A stretch of DNA of 64,000 nt, from NCBI GenBank assembly GCA_014925825.1, contig JACGCK010000233.1, positions 1 to 64,000 on the forward strand, given 5' to 3'. This DNA is from Pholiota molesta. Lineage: Eukaryota > Basidiomycota > Agaricomycetes > Agaricales > Strophariaceae. Shown here one piece after another: positions 46,739 to 57,339 of this stretch. The translations under genes and the position numbers were made by a program. The notes below the pieces were generated by a model, which was not told the DNA's origin, did no database searches, and saw nothing but the letters and a program-made list of their open reading frames with translations. Numbering within the stretch: the stretch's first letter is position 1; the number at the start of each line of letters is the position of its first letter.

Positions 46739-48001
46739 TCATTTACTTCCCGCAGCCCCCTTCGGGGCCTTAGGGTGCCCATTCTTGAACACCTTCACCG
46801 CCTGCTTCCCCGGCGCATGCGCGTTCTTCATATGCCGCTTCAGCGCATCCAACCGCGTGAACTTCTTCCCGCACGGCGGCATCTCGCACACGTAGCTCGG
46901 CGGCTTGTGCACCAGCGACTCGCTATGCCGCTTGAGGTCGCCCTTGGACCCCGCGAAGAAGTTCGGGCAGATCTCGCACTTGTACTGGCGCTTGCCCTTC
47001 CTCTCGGGGTGGCTGCTTTTCGGGAGGCGCGGCGCCTTGGCGGGGCCGCTGCCGTCGTCGTCGTCGCCGTCGTCTTCCGAGTCATCGGTGCTGAGCTTGC
47101 GTTTGGGAGGCGCGTTTGCGCGTGCTGGGCGGGGCGGTCGGTAGTAGGAGGTCGGGGGCGCGGTGTCGTGTGAAGGGTAGACGGGGGAGGTTGATGTAGA
47201 AGGGCTGTTCAAGGTATATTCGTCATCGTATTGGGAAGATTCAGCCTCGGATGCCCTGGAGGATATAATACTGGCGCTGGCTCTGACCATTCGAACGGAA
47301 GGGGGCAACCTGCTGCTGATATCCGGACTGTATACAGCGCGTGGCGGCGGCGCGGCCCTTATAAGACGGGTGGAATATTCAACCACTCTCGGATTCGAGT
47401 TCTGAGGGTGTCTGTTCCTGACATCTGACATCGCAGCACGCGGCCTGTCCACTGCGAAGTTGCTCTCGCTTTCATCAGAGATTTCTCTATAGGAGGCGCG
47501 TCAACAATTATAGGGGGTTGGAAAAAGTTGCGTATTGGATACGCACGCGTCGTGAGCACTGTTCTCATTTCCAAGTCGCTCGTAACTTTCATCCCGGTCG
47601 TATCTGTCATCTTCGGAATCATAATCCAGACGTGAAGGTCGTCGTCTTTCAGTTCCGTCGTCCTCGTCCTCATCCCGACCCATGCCGTCCTCGGAGCCGT
47701 CACTAGTGGTCGCTTGGCTCAGTGCCCTGTCCTCGAATCGAGTGGCAGACTCCCGTATAAACGCGTTGCCCGTTGGGTAGGATCCTGTCCTAGCGTGGTA
47801 GAAGCAGGCGTAGTCGTGGCTCGTCCAGGACGAATCTGGCCTCGACTCCGCCGTTATTGGCCGCTTGTATGCCGGATCATACACGTAGGGTGAGGGGGAA
47901 AGCCCGCCCGGAGACCACGTTCCAGGACCGATGAGGGTGCCACTGGGAGCAACATTACCAGCAGCACCCAGCGTCTTGTGGTAGGCGATAGCTTTGTGCA
48001 T
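46739..48001 (-). CDS. C2H2 zinc finger protein (two C-terminal fingers)
   Basis: Likely nuclear DNA-binding regulator. Exon 1 48001-47547, exon 2 47486-46739; the splice joins GC|A in phase. N-terminal half is low complexity and rich in Asp/Arg/Ser (DSEDDRYDRDESYERL), then a basic stretch PPKRKLSTDDSEDDGDDDDG. Fingers: YKCEICPNFFAGSKGDLKRH with a SESLVH tail, and YVCEMPPCGKKFTRLDALKR with HMKNAH. The basic C-terminus (GKQAVKVFKNGHPKAPKG) may help nuclear import or DNA contact. The finger pair is nearly identical to the relic at 18.5 kb. It lies between two inverted Con-6 copies, but nothing shows that it regulates them. Confidence 0.85.
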
Positions 48002-49429
48002 GTCGAGCTGGACCGCCGGGGGGACTTATAAAGGAAGAGGGGAGAGGAATGAAAGGAAGGACAGTGGAGAAAGAGAGAGAGAACACGGTGGCAGACCACT
48101 GTGCGGACTTATGGTTGAGGCTTTGGTAAAGATCAAACAAGTTCAAAAGGGCGAAAATCGTGCCACCGTCTGTGCCACCGTGCCACTGCTCCTAGAATAG
48201 GGTTCCGTGCCTGGATACCTTGTGGATACCATCCGTGTCGGTGAGCTCAGACCTACTTTCGGTTTTTCGGGCATGTCCTTTTGGATTTCCATCTTTGCAG
48301 AGGACCGTATATGTTGGTATATTGGGCTTGATTTCTCTCTCCTCTGCCAATGCACAGGAAGATATGCCATTCTTAGGGGAAAAAAGTTTGCACGGCTTCA
48401 ACACGGCTTCTAGTGTCTCCATCCGGAGGTTTTGGATCAAGAAATTTGATAGAAATCAGTGCTTCTCTTGGAAAAAAAGAAAGCGGCAGGGCAGACATTT
48501 GTGGGTCGAACTGCCGCCGGAAACCGGGAACTCTCCAGAGCGCTTGGAGTCGAGTGTGCGTAATGTTTGGCACTAGCACTAGCAAATAATACTCTCCTCT
48601 GCTACCATTGGCTGATTTTAGCCGGATTTCCCAATGAGAGTTGTGCCACCATCTATGGTGGAGTTTGAACGCCTCATAATTTCCTCAATAAATCCCCCGA
48701 AATTAATGAAATCTGTACAACAAAAAGGCGTGTCCTCTAAACTTGCTCTAAACCGTAAGACGATTAGCAGCGGCAGACGCCAGATTACATGAAACTTGAG
48801 CACGCGGCTTTCCAGTATTCCACTCGTCGTCGGAAGTGGTTTCAACCGCAGTGCTAAAGTGCATAGTTTGAAGTTAACGCCAATTTGAGACAGCAAATGA
48901 TCTTCTTTTTGAAAAATTACAGTACTAGTGAGCATGTAATAAAGTATGCTGGACAATACTATTTTGCGCTTCCCATACCCTGACCAATGCATTGAAATTC
49001 CCGCTACCACGGAAAGTCAGAGAATGTAGTTCAGTTATTCGCTGGTGTTTGTTGACCTAAATTCCATGCAATAGCGGAAACCGCACCACGCGTGCCTACG
49101 CGCGCGCGCACGGCCGAACGCCAATAATAAACGCCTAAAAATAGCATGAGCATCTCGCGTTAGGTCGCGCCCACTGAGGTCGTGTCCATCGTTTGATTCA
49201 AAGTCAAGTATCGTCATTTAGTTGTTTCATTTAAAAGCTGCGTATAGTGTCCTACGAACCTGAGCAGAAATATCAGGCAGATACTTATGGAAGTCACCTT
49301 ATCCACCATATGATCCGAATGCAAAGCAGGACTACATCCATTTGTTGGCACAGCTGGCTGTGCTGTTAACCAGTACGACCTATTCGCCAAGTCGATCTCT
49401 AATGATTTCTATCTTTGTAATTCTAGACG
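48002..49429. other. 1.4-kb gene-poor region
   Basis: Only short unrecognised frames. Near 49097 there is an alternating CGCGCGCGC tract. No RNA gene seen. Confidence 0.4.
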
Positions 49430-49731
49430 GTTAAGGGCATTCATATTGTGAACTGTCTCAAAATCCACAGCCAATCTTTAGCGCCCATCAAAGATGATCT
49501 ATTTTAATCTGGTTTACTCAGAAGAAAAGGAACATAAAAGAAAAAAACATGCTAATGGAGACTATTTGAATCCAGGACTTATTGTGAAGGGCTATATTGC
49601 AGTCTTATGATTAAACAGGGAAAGAGAAACATTCTTCAAATTCAAACAACTAATTAGACATACTCGATTCTGAATTAAATGACATATAGACACTCGAAGC
49701 TTTCGGCGGAGGATCTCATGATCAGTAGGAA

Positions 49732-50254
49732 GCTCCGCTTTCCTCCAAGACCTGCTGGGCGTGCCGCTTGGCCTCATCGGAGACATTGGGATCTGGAGTT
49801 CATCACGGTTGAGGAAGACATGTGTCCCCAAAGCAATACAAATGCTTACTCTTCAAAGTAGACTTGTAACCTGAAGATAAAGATTCTGAATCGGTACGCT
49901 CAGAAACTTCACAAAATGACGGTCACATACCTCGCTCCTGATTGGAATTGAGAGTCGCCCCTTTCGCAGTAACGGTATCATTACTGACAGACTCCTCCTC
50001 TGCGACGTACTCCTCCTCAGCGACGATATCACCACTGCTAGTCTCGTATTCTGGGACGTCCACCCCCATCTCCTGGAGACGCTCAGCAACAGACTCCTTA
50101 GTCTCGTCGGAGACTCTGTCGTTGTGGAGGGCGGCCTTCAAGCCTCTGGCGACGTAGTCGGGGTTCTTTCCTTCGGTGTCTGCGTCGAGCAGGTGTCAAT
50201 AAGCGCCAAGAAAATCTGCAAGAGAAAGTAGGTGGACATACTAGTGTGCGACAT
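49732..50254 (-). CDS. Con-6 family protein, copy B
   Basis: Exons: 50254-50242 (13 nt), 50179-49931, 49870-49850, 49792-49732. Same exon plan as copy A. Protein differs at scattered sites (LHNDRVSDETKESVAERLQE) and carries six extra residues in the acidic stretch (AEEEYVAEEESV). The end QVLEESGASY is identical to copy A. Both copies keep all splice sites and look functional. Confidence 0.9.
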
Positions 50255-50308
50255 GATACAACAGTTGCGTGGGTGAAATACTGAAGCAAGCAGGAGACAA
50301 TTATCGGG

Positions 50309-50320
50309 CTTATATACGCG
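50309..50320 (-). promoter_or_regulatory. TATA box of Con-6 copy B
   Basis: On the minus strand this reads GCGTATATAAGC, identical in core to the copy A box and at the same distance from its start codon. Confidence 0.65.
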
Positions 50321-50330
50321 TTTTAGTCGG

Positions 50331-50941
50331 GGTTGGTGTTGGGTAGTATGACTGTGTTGTGATCCACATAGCGCATTTCTGCATCATTTTCTGCTTCACA
50401 TTTGGTAACGCGTCATAAGAAGCCTTTAGTTTCGTAACATCAAAAGCTTTGCTGGCACGAGAGGCGCTTGTGAACTCCACATTCTTAAGCTCTCTTTTTT
50501 CAACCCTGCATGCACCAAAAGATATAGCTACAATGATAACGAATCTACATGAAAATAACAGCACCAGCTAAATCTAAAAACAAACTTACATTTACCGGTC
50601 TTCAGAAATTTAAAGAAGAAAATGGAGTATGTCACTAGCACTCCTTGCGCTTCAGAACCCACGCATCTGAACGCGTCGAGTCAGCGCGCGCCGCGCACCG
50701 CAAGCGCTCGATCAGTGTCACGTGATATTCGGAGATTCCCGAGCAGTGTAGAAACCCTGAACCCGACTACTTGACTCTACTTGATAACGAGGAAGATCTA
50801 CCATTTCAGCCTTCTTGCTTTGCATCATTCTTTACTAACTCTCAAAGCCAGTTTCGTTTGCGGTAAGCATGCTGCGATATACTGCACGAATTTTATTCTG
50901 ATACTGATGCGTATTATAGTCAAAGAACATTGAACAGCAAT
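50331..50941. other. intergenic region before eIF3j
   Basis: Divergent promoter region between Con-6 copy B and eIF3j; the minus frame 50310-50564 has no known family. A GC-rich patch (50680-50715) precedes the eIF3j gene. Confidence 0.4.
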
Positions 50942-52003
50942 ATGTCAGATTGGGGTAAAGTCTCTCGCTTTACTATTCGCAACGATCATATCGTTAACAA
51001 GAGATCGCTTTCGACTTATAGAAGGATCAGATAGCGAACCATCCTCCAAAGGAGCACCCGCAGCGCCTGCAGCTAAAGTCGCAACAAAGCCAGCGCCACC
51101 TCCAGTGAAAAAACCTCTGGTCGGAAAGGGAAAATGGGAAGGAGAGGACGAGGAGCAGTCTGATCCCGTGGTGCGTGTCTTTCGTGATACGTAATTGACT
51201 TTATAATCATCTTCGTTACTTCGTAGAGCGATTGGGAAGAGTCGTCCGAAGAGGAATCAGAGGAGGAGAAACCGGCCGTTGTTGCGCCACCGAAGAAAAA
51301 GGGCACTTTGAAGGCCAAACTTGCTGAAAAAGAAGCGCAAAAGGCTGCGAAGAAGTCAGAATCGAACTCCGATGAATACGATTCTGATGTAGTCCTTGAT
51401 CCTCGAGAAAAAGCCCGCAGAGACAAAGAACGCGAACTGAAAGCCGATCTGAACAATGCTGCGGAGCTTTTGGGAGCAGCTGCCCTTGGTGGTGCGGTAA
51501 TTTATCCTTTCACTATCTAAACGTCGTTCTTAAGTCGTCGTTCCGACCTTAAACAGGTACTTCCAACAAAGAGCTAGACTCCCTAATATCTGCCCAACCA
51601 CGCACAAAAGAGGACTTCATCGAACTATCGGATCGGATTATCGAATTTATCACCAAACGACACGAATCGAAACCTCTTTACCCCATCTTCATCGAGCATC
51701 ACGCCCGGGCCCTCGCGATGGCTCTGAAGGATGTTGAAGTCAGAAAAGTTGCTAGTGGCCTGACGACTCTTGCCAACGAAAAGCAGAAGGAACAAAGAGA
51801 CAAGGCTTCTGGGAAGAAAAAGAAGGCCTCCACCAAACCTGCACTGGGCGCCACTAAAATTTCTGCAAGGTGAGGACCGATTTGGTCTTGGCTTTGTCTT
51901 CTCTCGGAATGATTGATGTTCGTCTCGTTATTCTAGGCAAGATACCTCGATCTATGATGAAGCTTTAGATGACTTTGGCAACGGACCTGACGACTTCATG
52001 TGA
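50942..52003 (+). CDS. HCR1: translation initiation factor eIF3 subunit j (HCR1)
   Basis: Cytosolic factor that binds the 40S decoding site and helps assembly and recycling of initiation complexes. Exons: 50942-50954 (13 nt), 51021-51170, 51227-51491, 51557-51869, 51937-52003. Protein begins MSDWEGSDSEP and has Pro/Lys-rich KPLVGKGKWEGEDEEQSDPV, acidic SDWEESSEEESEEEK, then LKAKLAEKEAQKAAKKSESN, DPREKARRDKERELKADLNN, TKEDFIELSDRIIEFITKRH, LYPIFIEHHARALAMALKDV and the end YDEALDDFGNGPDDFM. Order and end motif (EALDDF....DDFM) match the family. Confidence 0.94.
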
Positions 52004-52096
52004 GGGGATCTGTATAGTGTTACAAAGTGTTCGGCATGCTTTCGTTTTTTATGTCACCCGAGGTTAAATGTATCACCTCTTTTAGACCTGTAAACC

Positions 52097-52359
52097 ATGT
52101 CCACCTTTCGAAAATCATACTCTTTGCTTGTCAATCATATCAATGATTTCAGACCCCAATTATTCTAACTCATGACCAGCAAGATTTCATGACAGCACCT
52201 TTCCGGGCTTCGACACGAGGCATCGGAACTAGACAAACGTGTAGAGGAGATACTGGAGCACAAGGTACAAGTTACTATTTCTTCTTCGATATACTTCTAT
52301 CTAATCTAATCACCTCCTCGTACTCCACGTTTGAATCTTTCGTGAGAGACTAGCGCTGA
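52097..52359 (+). CDS. possible 34-residue coiled-coil microprotein
   Basis: Three exons read cleanly: 52097-52129, 52196-52264, 52354-52359, with introns of 66 and 89 nt. The product is MSTFRKSYSLLHLSGLRHEA then SELDKRVEEILEHKR, which has a good start context and a charged heptad-like helix. No family is recognised and the length is very small. It lies 94 bases after eIF3j and could also be its 3' UTR. Confidence 0.3.
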
Positions 52360-52823
52360 TTGAGTCCTCCTCGCTTCCTTATCCAATTCAATATTGGGAC
52401 GACTAAAAACAGATAATATAATCGCCCGAATGGATCCACATGATAGTCTGTCAATCGTTCAACGTTCGCTCGCTGATATCTGAAGCGTATCCTTTTTTTG
52501 CCAACGTTGGGCCTGGTAATAACCCTTTTCGTGGTGGAAGCTATTATAGGTATGCGGAATTTTGCGGAATTTGTACAGCAGGTATAGATCCGTTACAATG
52601 GGTCGTACCCTCTCGCGCAGTTTGGTCTTCAGAACGCCATTCAATTTAAACATATTGGCGCCATATGGTACCAAATGTTCTGACCTTGCGGTCCCACCTT
52701 CGCTATCTAACCTTCGATCAATGACTGCAAAAGTGATCGCATTCGTGCAAGACCGTAAGGTATGATATAAAAATCAACTGTGCCGATCTCCTGCTTTTGT
52801 AGTCTTTTCAGCTCTAGTCTACG
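52360..52823. other. promoter region of the phosphatase gene
   Basis: No gene seen. A TATA-like GATATAAAAAT at 52764-52774 is 50-60 bases before the ATG at 52824. Confidence 0.5.
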
Positions 52824-54202
52824 ATGATTCTTTCTGCAATCGTTTGCGCTAGTCTTGTCTATGGCGCTCAGGCCATTGTCCCAGGTGTTGTGTTCGACCG
52901 CTACATCAGCATCTGGCTAGAGAACACCGACTTTTCTTCAGCTTCTGCTGATCGTGCGTACCGCTTCGCCCGCTTGAGCGCCGTCGCTGAAATGGCTAAT
53001 CATTTGAATCTTTCATAGCAAATTTTGCAGCCCTGACCAAGCAGGGTCTTCAGCTCACGAACTTCTTCGCCGTGACCCATCCCTCCGAGCCGAACTATGT
53101 GTCCGTAGTCGGTGGAGAATATTTTGGAATGAACAACGACAACTTGAACAATATCCCTGTGAATGTCTCTAGTGTGGTAGATCTGCTTGAGGATAAGGGG
53201 ATTACCTGGGGCGAATATCAGGAAGACATGCCGTCCACTGGCTTCACTGGATTATCATTCTCGACGACCTCTGCTAACGACTACGTTCGCAAGCACAAGT
53301 ACGTTCTCCAATCTAATTAGGGGTTTTGGATACCGATATTGATCGCGTCCATGCAGCCCTCTGATTATCTACAATTCTGTGTCAACCCAGTCAGCAAGAG
53401 CTGCCAACATCAAGAACTTCACCCTCTTCCAGCAGGATCTCGCGAACAATAAATTGCCTCAATGGATGTTCATCACTCCAAATATGAGTAAGTACAATCA
53501 TAAAATTCGCTATCATAGGGAAATATATATTATAATTGACCATCTATATCCCAGCGAATGATGGACATGATACTTCCGTTACTACTGCGGGAAAATGGGC
53601 TTTTAACTTCCTCACCCCTTTACTCAAGAACCCGAATTTTAACGCCGCAAAAACTTTAATCGTACTTAGTAAGTCCCTTCCGTTCAGGTACGAGTTCCTG
53701 GATATAACTTGTGGCCATACCGTCTTTTATAGCTTTCGATGAAAATGGCACCAACAGTGCAGCAAACCGCGTCGATACCATCCTGCTCGGATCAGCAGTC
53801 CCTGCCTCGCTCGTTGGAACTCAGGACGCCGCATACTACAACCACTACTCCGAGCTCGCAACGGTAGAGGCTAACTGGGGCCTGCACACCCTCGGCCGTT
53901 ACGACGTCGGCGCCAATGTATACTCTTTCATTGCGACGCAGACGGGCGACATCATTAGCGCCCCTACCAATCCGACCTTATCCAAGATCCTCTTGAATTT
54001 ATCGTACCCTGGCCCGTTCAATACCGGGACATCCGGTCCATTACCGATCCCCAACACCAGCCTCGTGGTCAACGGTCGAACTGTGCTCCCTGGGATCGTG
54101 TCTACATGGGGTACTGCTGCTCTTCAAAAATGTACCACGTACACTGGCAGCGTCAACGTCCCGAGCAACAGTAACGCTCCAGTTCCACCGGCCGGATGCT
54201 AA
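52824..54202 (+). CDS. secreted phosphoesterase-family acid phosphatase
   Basis: Probable extracellular phosphatase for phosphate scavenging (Phosphoesterase family PF04185, like fungal PhoA). Exons: 52824-52953, 53019-53298, 53357-53487, 53555-53668, 53733-54202. Signal peptide MILSAIVCASLVYGAQA, then VVFDRYISIWLENTDFSS, ALTKQGLQLTNFFAVTHPSE, PNYVSVVGGEYFGMNNDN, DLLEDKGITWGEYQEDM, NPLIIYNSV, QWMFITPNMTNDGHDTSVTT, TLIVLTFDENGTNS, and NHYSELATVEANWGLHTLGR. Candidate metal/active-site residues are in ENTDF, HPSEPNY, NDGHD and FDENG. C-terminal half rich in Pro/Ser/Thr. All introns rejoin in phase. Confidence 0.9.
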
Positions 54203-55312
54203 GATTTAGGCCCAAAGGCTTTATTATTTGATCGCTGTGTTGACTTCGTTTAGCCATTCCATAATGAAAAGCTGCTTTATGGCATAAGTGTGATAAGATT
54301 CATTCAGAAGATTTGGCGGCAGTGTACTCACGCCACTGTCTTTGAGAAATGAGTGGTCGTGAATGTAACATGCACTTTTACCAAGAAGCAATACAGATTT
54401 GAAACAACAACAAACGGTATTTTCAGTCCAATCTAATCTGTTCAAGCGACGTCTGGCGTTTAAATTACAGGACTTCATCGCCGCCTGCATATTATGCGCA
54501 TGTAAGTTAGCTCGAATTCATGTGATGTGAACTTTAGTCTCGCCTTCCCGTCGAGTAATCTGAGGATTAATATAGATGAGAGGGTGATATTTATAGCGTG
54601 ACAGTGTTTCTATCTTTCTCCGCATGCGTATTGATATTCTGTCTGCAGAGGTTATACATGCATAACCCAAAGTTGTCACTCCAGTTCTGTTCCGGAAAAG
54701 GAAATATATACTATAAATAGAGCACTTGGCAAGTCACATTTGATTTGCAAGCGTAATGCTGTGATTCAGGTAGAAAATGTCCTTCAATTTGTAGTATTTA
54801 TCCAGAGACGAGATGATTTTCCTGGCAACAGTTCATGTTGCCCCCCATATGGCACGTGAAATTGGATTGTTACAAGGCTCCAAGAGTCGCATGAGTTACG
54901 AGTACATCCCCCGCATCCCCGCATTTAGATTCGGCTAAAAATAACAGCACCACCTTCTTGAGACCATGACCATGTCGAATCATATCATCTGTATGCTATC
55001 ATGAGACCTTTTTTATGATAAGTATATTCAGCGCCGTTCAAAACCATGCGTAGGTTTCGTCGTGATACTAATTTGGTACAAAGTTGGTTTCCAAAACTTT
55101 GCCAGTAGCATGCTTGATCTTACTCGGGTTGGTTACTTATCATTTCACGTTGCAGATCGACAGGTAGAACTCTCAAATTTCCTTCACACGGATGATCTCC
55201 GTGATAATTTCTTTGTTCTGTGAGTGAATAGGTGGGGGCCCCGTGGCCTTGCGCGATCGGAGAAATTCCTACTGGTGCATTATTATTATCAGTCATTTAT
55301 AAATTCTGGCAG
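54203..55312. other. intergenic region of 1.1 kb
   Basis: No gene recognised. The frame 54224-54490 (-) has no family signature. Confidence 0.4.
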
Positions 55313-55319
55313 TATATAA
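55313..55319 (+). promoter_or_regulatory. TATA box of the lipase gene
   Basis: TATATAA lies 56 bases before the ATG at 55369 but only 29 before the ATG at 55342. Spacing like that of the Con-6 genes favours the downstream start. Confidence 0.45.
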
Positions 55320-55368
55320 CATGCACACCTAATCGGAGGGTATGTTCAGAAAGAGCTCCCAGTTCTCA

Positions 55369-56746
55369 ATGCATCTTTCCTCCGTTTTTGCTGCCTTCCT
55401 TACCTTGGCTACAGGGTCAGCATATGCTGTCCCGGCGCCTGTTATACAGAAGCGAGCAGTAACACCTTTAAGCGCCTCTCAGTTGAGCAGTTTTGCTCCA
55501 TTTACCCAATTTGCTCGTGCAGCGTACTGTGCAACAAGCGGATTGCAGACATGGAGCTGTGGAGGTACGTTTGTTTTCATTTCAAGTGTTTCTTCGGCAT
55601 TAATAATCATTTAGAGGCCTGCGCTGCGAATTCGGATTTCCAGCCAACGTTGGTGGGCGGAGATGGGAACGCTATTCAAATATGTGAGTAGTCAAGCTCA
55701 GGTGTAACACAGTTAGTCGTGGGTTAATCTAAATTTCCCAGTCTTTGTCGGATTTTCTCCCTCTCAGAACAGCATTATCGTTGCTCATGAGGGAACTGAT
55801 CCAACTCAACTGTGAGTGAAAAACCGAGTATTCTTGTACCTAAACGACTAACAGCTTTTCTACATTAAGAGAGTCGGATCTTACAGATGCCAATATTCTC
55901 ATGGGAGCCTTGGACTCGACTCTCTTCCCTGGAGTATCTTCTTCTGTTCAAGTTCATGAAGGTTTCAGAGACGAACACGCAAAGACAGCCAGCGCCATTC
56001 TTACGGAAGTCAAAAGGCTTATCTCGGTGAAAGGCACAAATAGCGTAACAGTTGTGAGTTCAGATCGTTAGTTGACTCCTGTTCTATCTTTCATTCATAA
56101 TGCCGTTAGGTTGGACATTCGCTCGGAGGTGCTTTGGCAGAATTGGACTCCCTATTCTTGACCCTGAATCTACCAGCCACTACATCGATTGAGGCATACA
56201 CATACGGTACTCCTCGCGTTGGTAATCCAGACTTTGCTAGTTTGATCGACGCAAAGGTAAGTTGCAAGATGGTTGCTTCTATAATTTACTCCCCTGATCA
56301 CTTTAAACGCGAACAGGTTGCAAACTTTAGGCGTATCGACAACGAGCTTGGTATGTCAATTTGTATATAAGAAAATTTGTCAGGTATCTTGAAAGTCGAT
56401 TTTCTTTTTGTAGATCTCATCCCAATCGTCCCAGGCCGATTTTTAGGCTTTCAGCATCCACATGGAGAAATACACATGCTTTCTCCAGGAAATGCAGTTT
56501 CTTGTCCTGGTAAGCAATATTATATACCGCGGTGATGATAGAATAGCATTTATAAATTATACCTTCCCAGGAGACGATGATGCCACAGATTCGCAATGCC
56601 AAATCCAATCTGTCCCAAACATCGCGGATGGTAATATTCTGAACCATGTACGTAGTAGCTCGTTGTACTGGAAAAAATCTGACATTGTAATTTTTTAGCT
56701 TGGTCCATATGAGGGCATTTACATTGGTACTATATATTGTACCTGA
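55369..56746 (+). CDS. secreted class 3 lipase
   Basis: Extracellular triacylglycerol/feruloyl-type esterase. Exons: 55369-55564, 55615-55683, 55742-55811, 55870-56053, 56110-56256, 56317-56350, 56414-56509, 56571-56647, 56699-56746. I chose ATG 55369 (MHLSSVFAAFLTLATGSAYA) because it gives a standard signal peptide and a better TATA distance than ATG 55342. The lipase_3 core is seen as FTQFARAAYC, IVAHEGTDPTQL, VHEGFRDEHAKTASAIL, the nucleophile elbow VGHSLGGALAELDSL, YTYGTPRVGNPDFASLIDAK, VANFRRIDNELDLIPIVPGR and FQHPHGEIHML. The catalytic Ser is in GHSLGG, Asp in LDLIPIVP, and His in FQHPHGE. Ends GPYEGIYIGTIYCT. Confidence 0.92.
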
Positions 56747-57339
56747 GGTTTCGAGCGCTGGTTCCATTTTTAGTTGTCGCTTGTGGGCGCTTGTGCTTGG
56801 TTTATGCGGTTATGCAGAGTTATGCTTGCCTGACATGGCCAATCACCTGCAAATACAATGCTCGAGGGATGATAAGCTTCTCAAAAACCACCCAACTATA
56901 TAGCACTTATGATTTGAATTTTCCAGCGAGAATCTTCCCGCTTGCTTCTAACTACCATAATTTGCCGGTGGTCATGCATCTGATGATGGTGAAAATTATG
57001 TCCCTAACTCCGCGCCTTCCCCATTGACAGTCGATATATCAACAGTCAAAGCGAGTAATACCATACTAAGTCATCTTTCCACAAGTTTATTTTTCAAAAC
57101 GCATGAGCATCGTTGACTAGGAGCACTTTGAGGTGGATGAAAAGGCAGGCATGCACTGTTGGACTTATCTGACTTTCCCCTACGCGCTTGTCGTAAAAGA
57201 ATTCATAAAGTCGTCATGTGTACGTTAATACAAAGCAAGAAATGTAAGCTCCACTAAGTGGCAGTTATCGGAGCGAGAATGAAAAAGGAAAGCAAACCAG
57301 GAATCTATGTATAGAAAAGGGAAGATAGAATTTACTTTT
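56747..57339. other. intergenic spacer between convergent genes
   Basis: No gene recognised. It holds the 3' flanks of the lipase and the long low-complexity gene. Confidence 0.4.

Larger units (their letters stand above)
49430..50330 (-). repeat. right arm of the Con-6 inverted duplication
   Basis: Reverse-complement partner of 45150-46135. It begins with GAACTGTCTCAAAATCC and CCCATCAAAGATGATCT at about 49450-49500 and ends with the shared TATATACGCG at 50311-50320. Confidence 0.85.

Noticed and set aside
46688..47173. Arg/Leu-rich plus-strand frame
   Set aside because: It is the antisense of the C2H2 finger gene in GC-rich sequence and has no sensible domain.
54224..54490. 88-residue minus-strand frame after the phosphatase gene
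   Set aside because: No start context, splice sites or family; it lies in the 3' flank.
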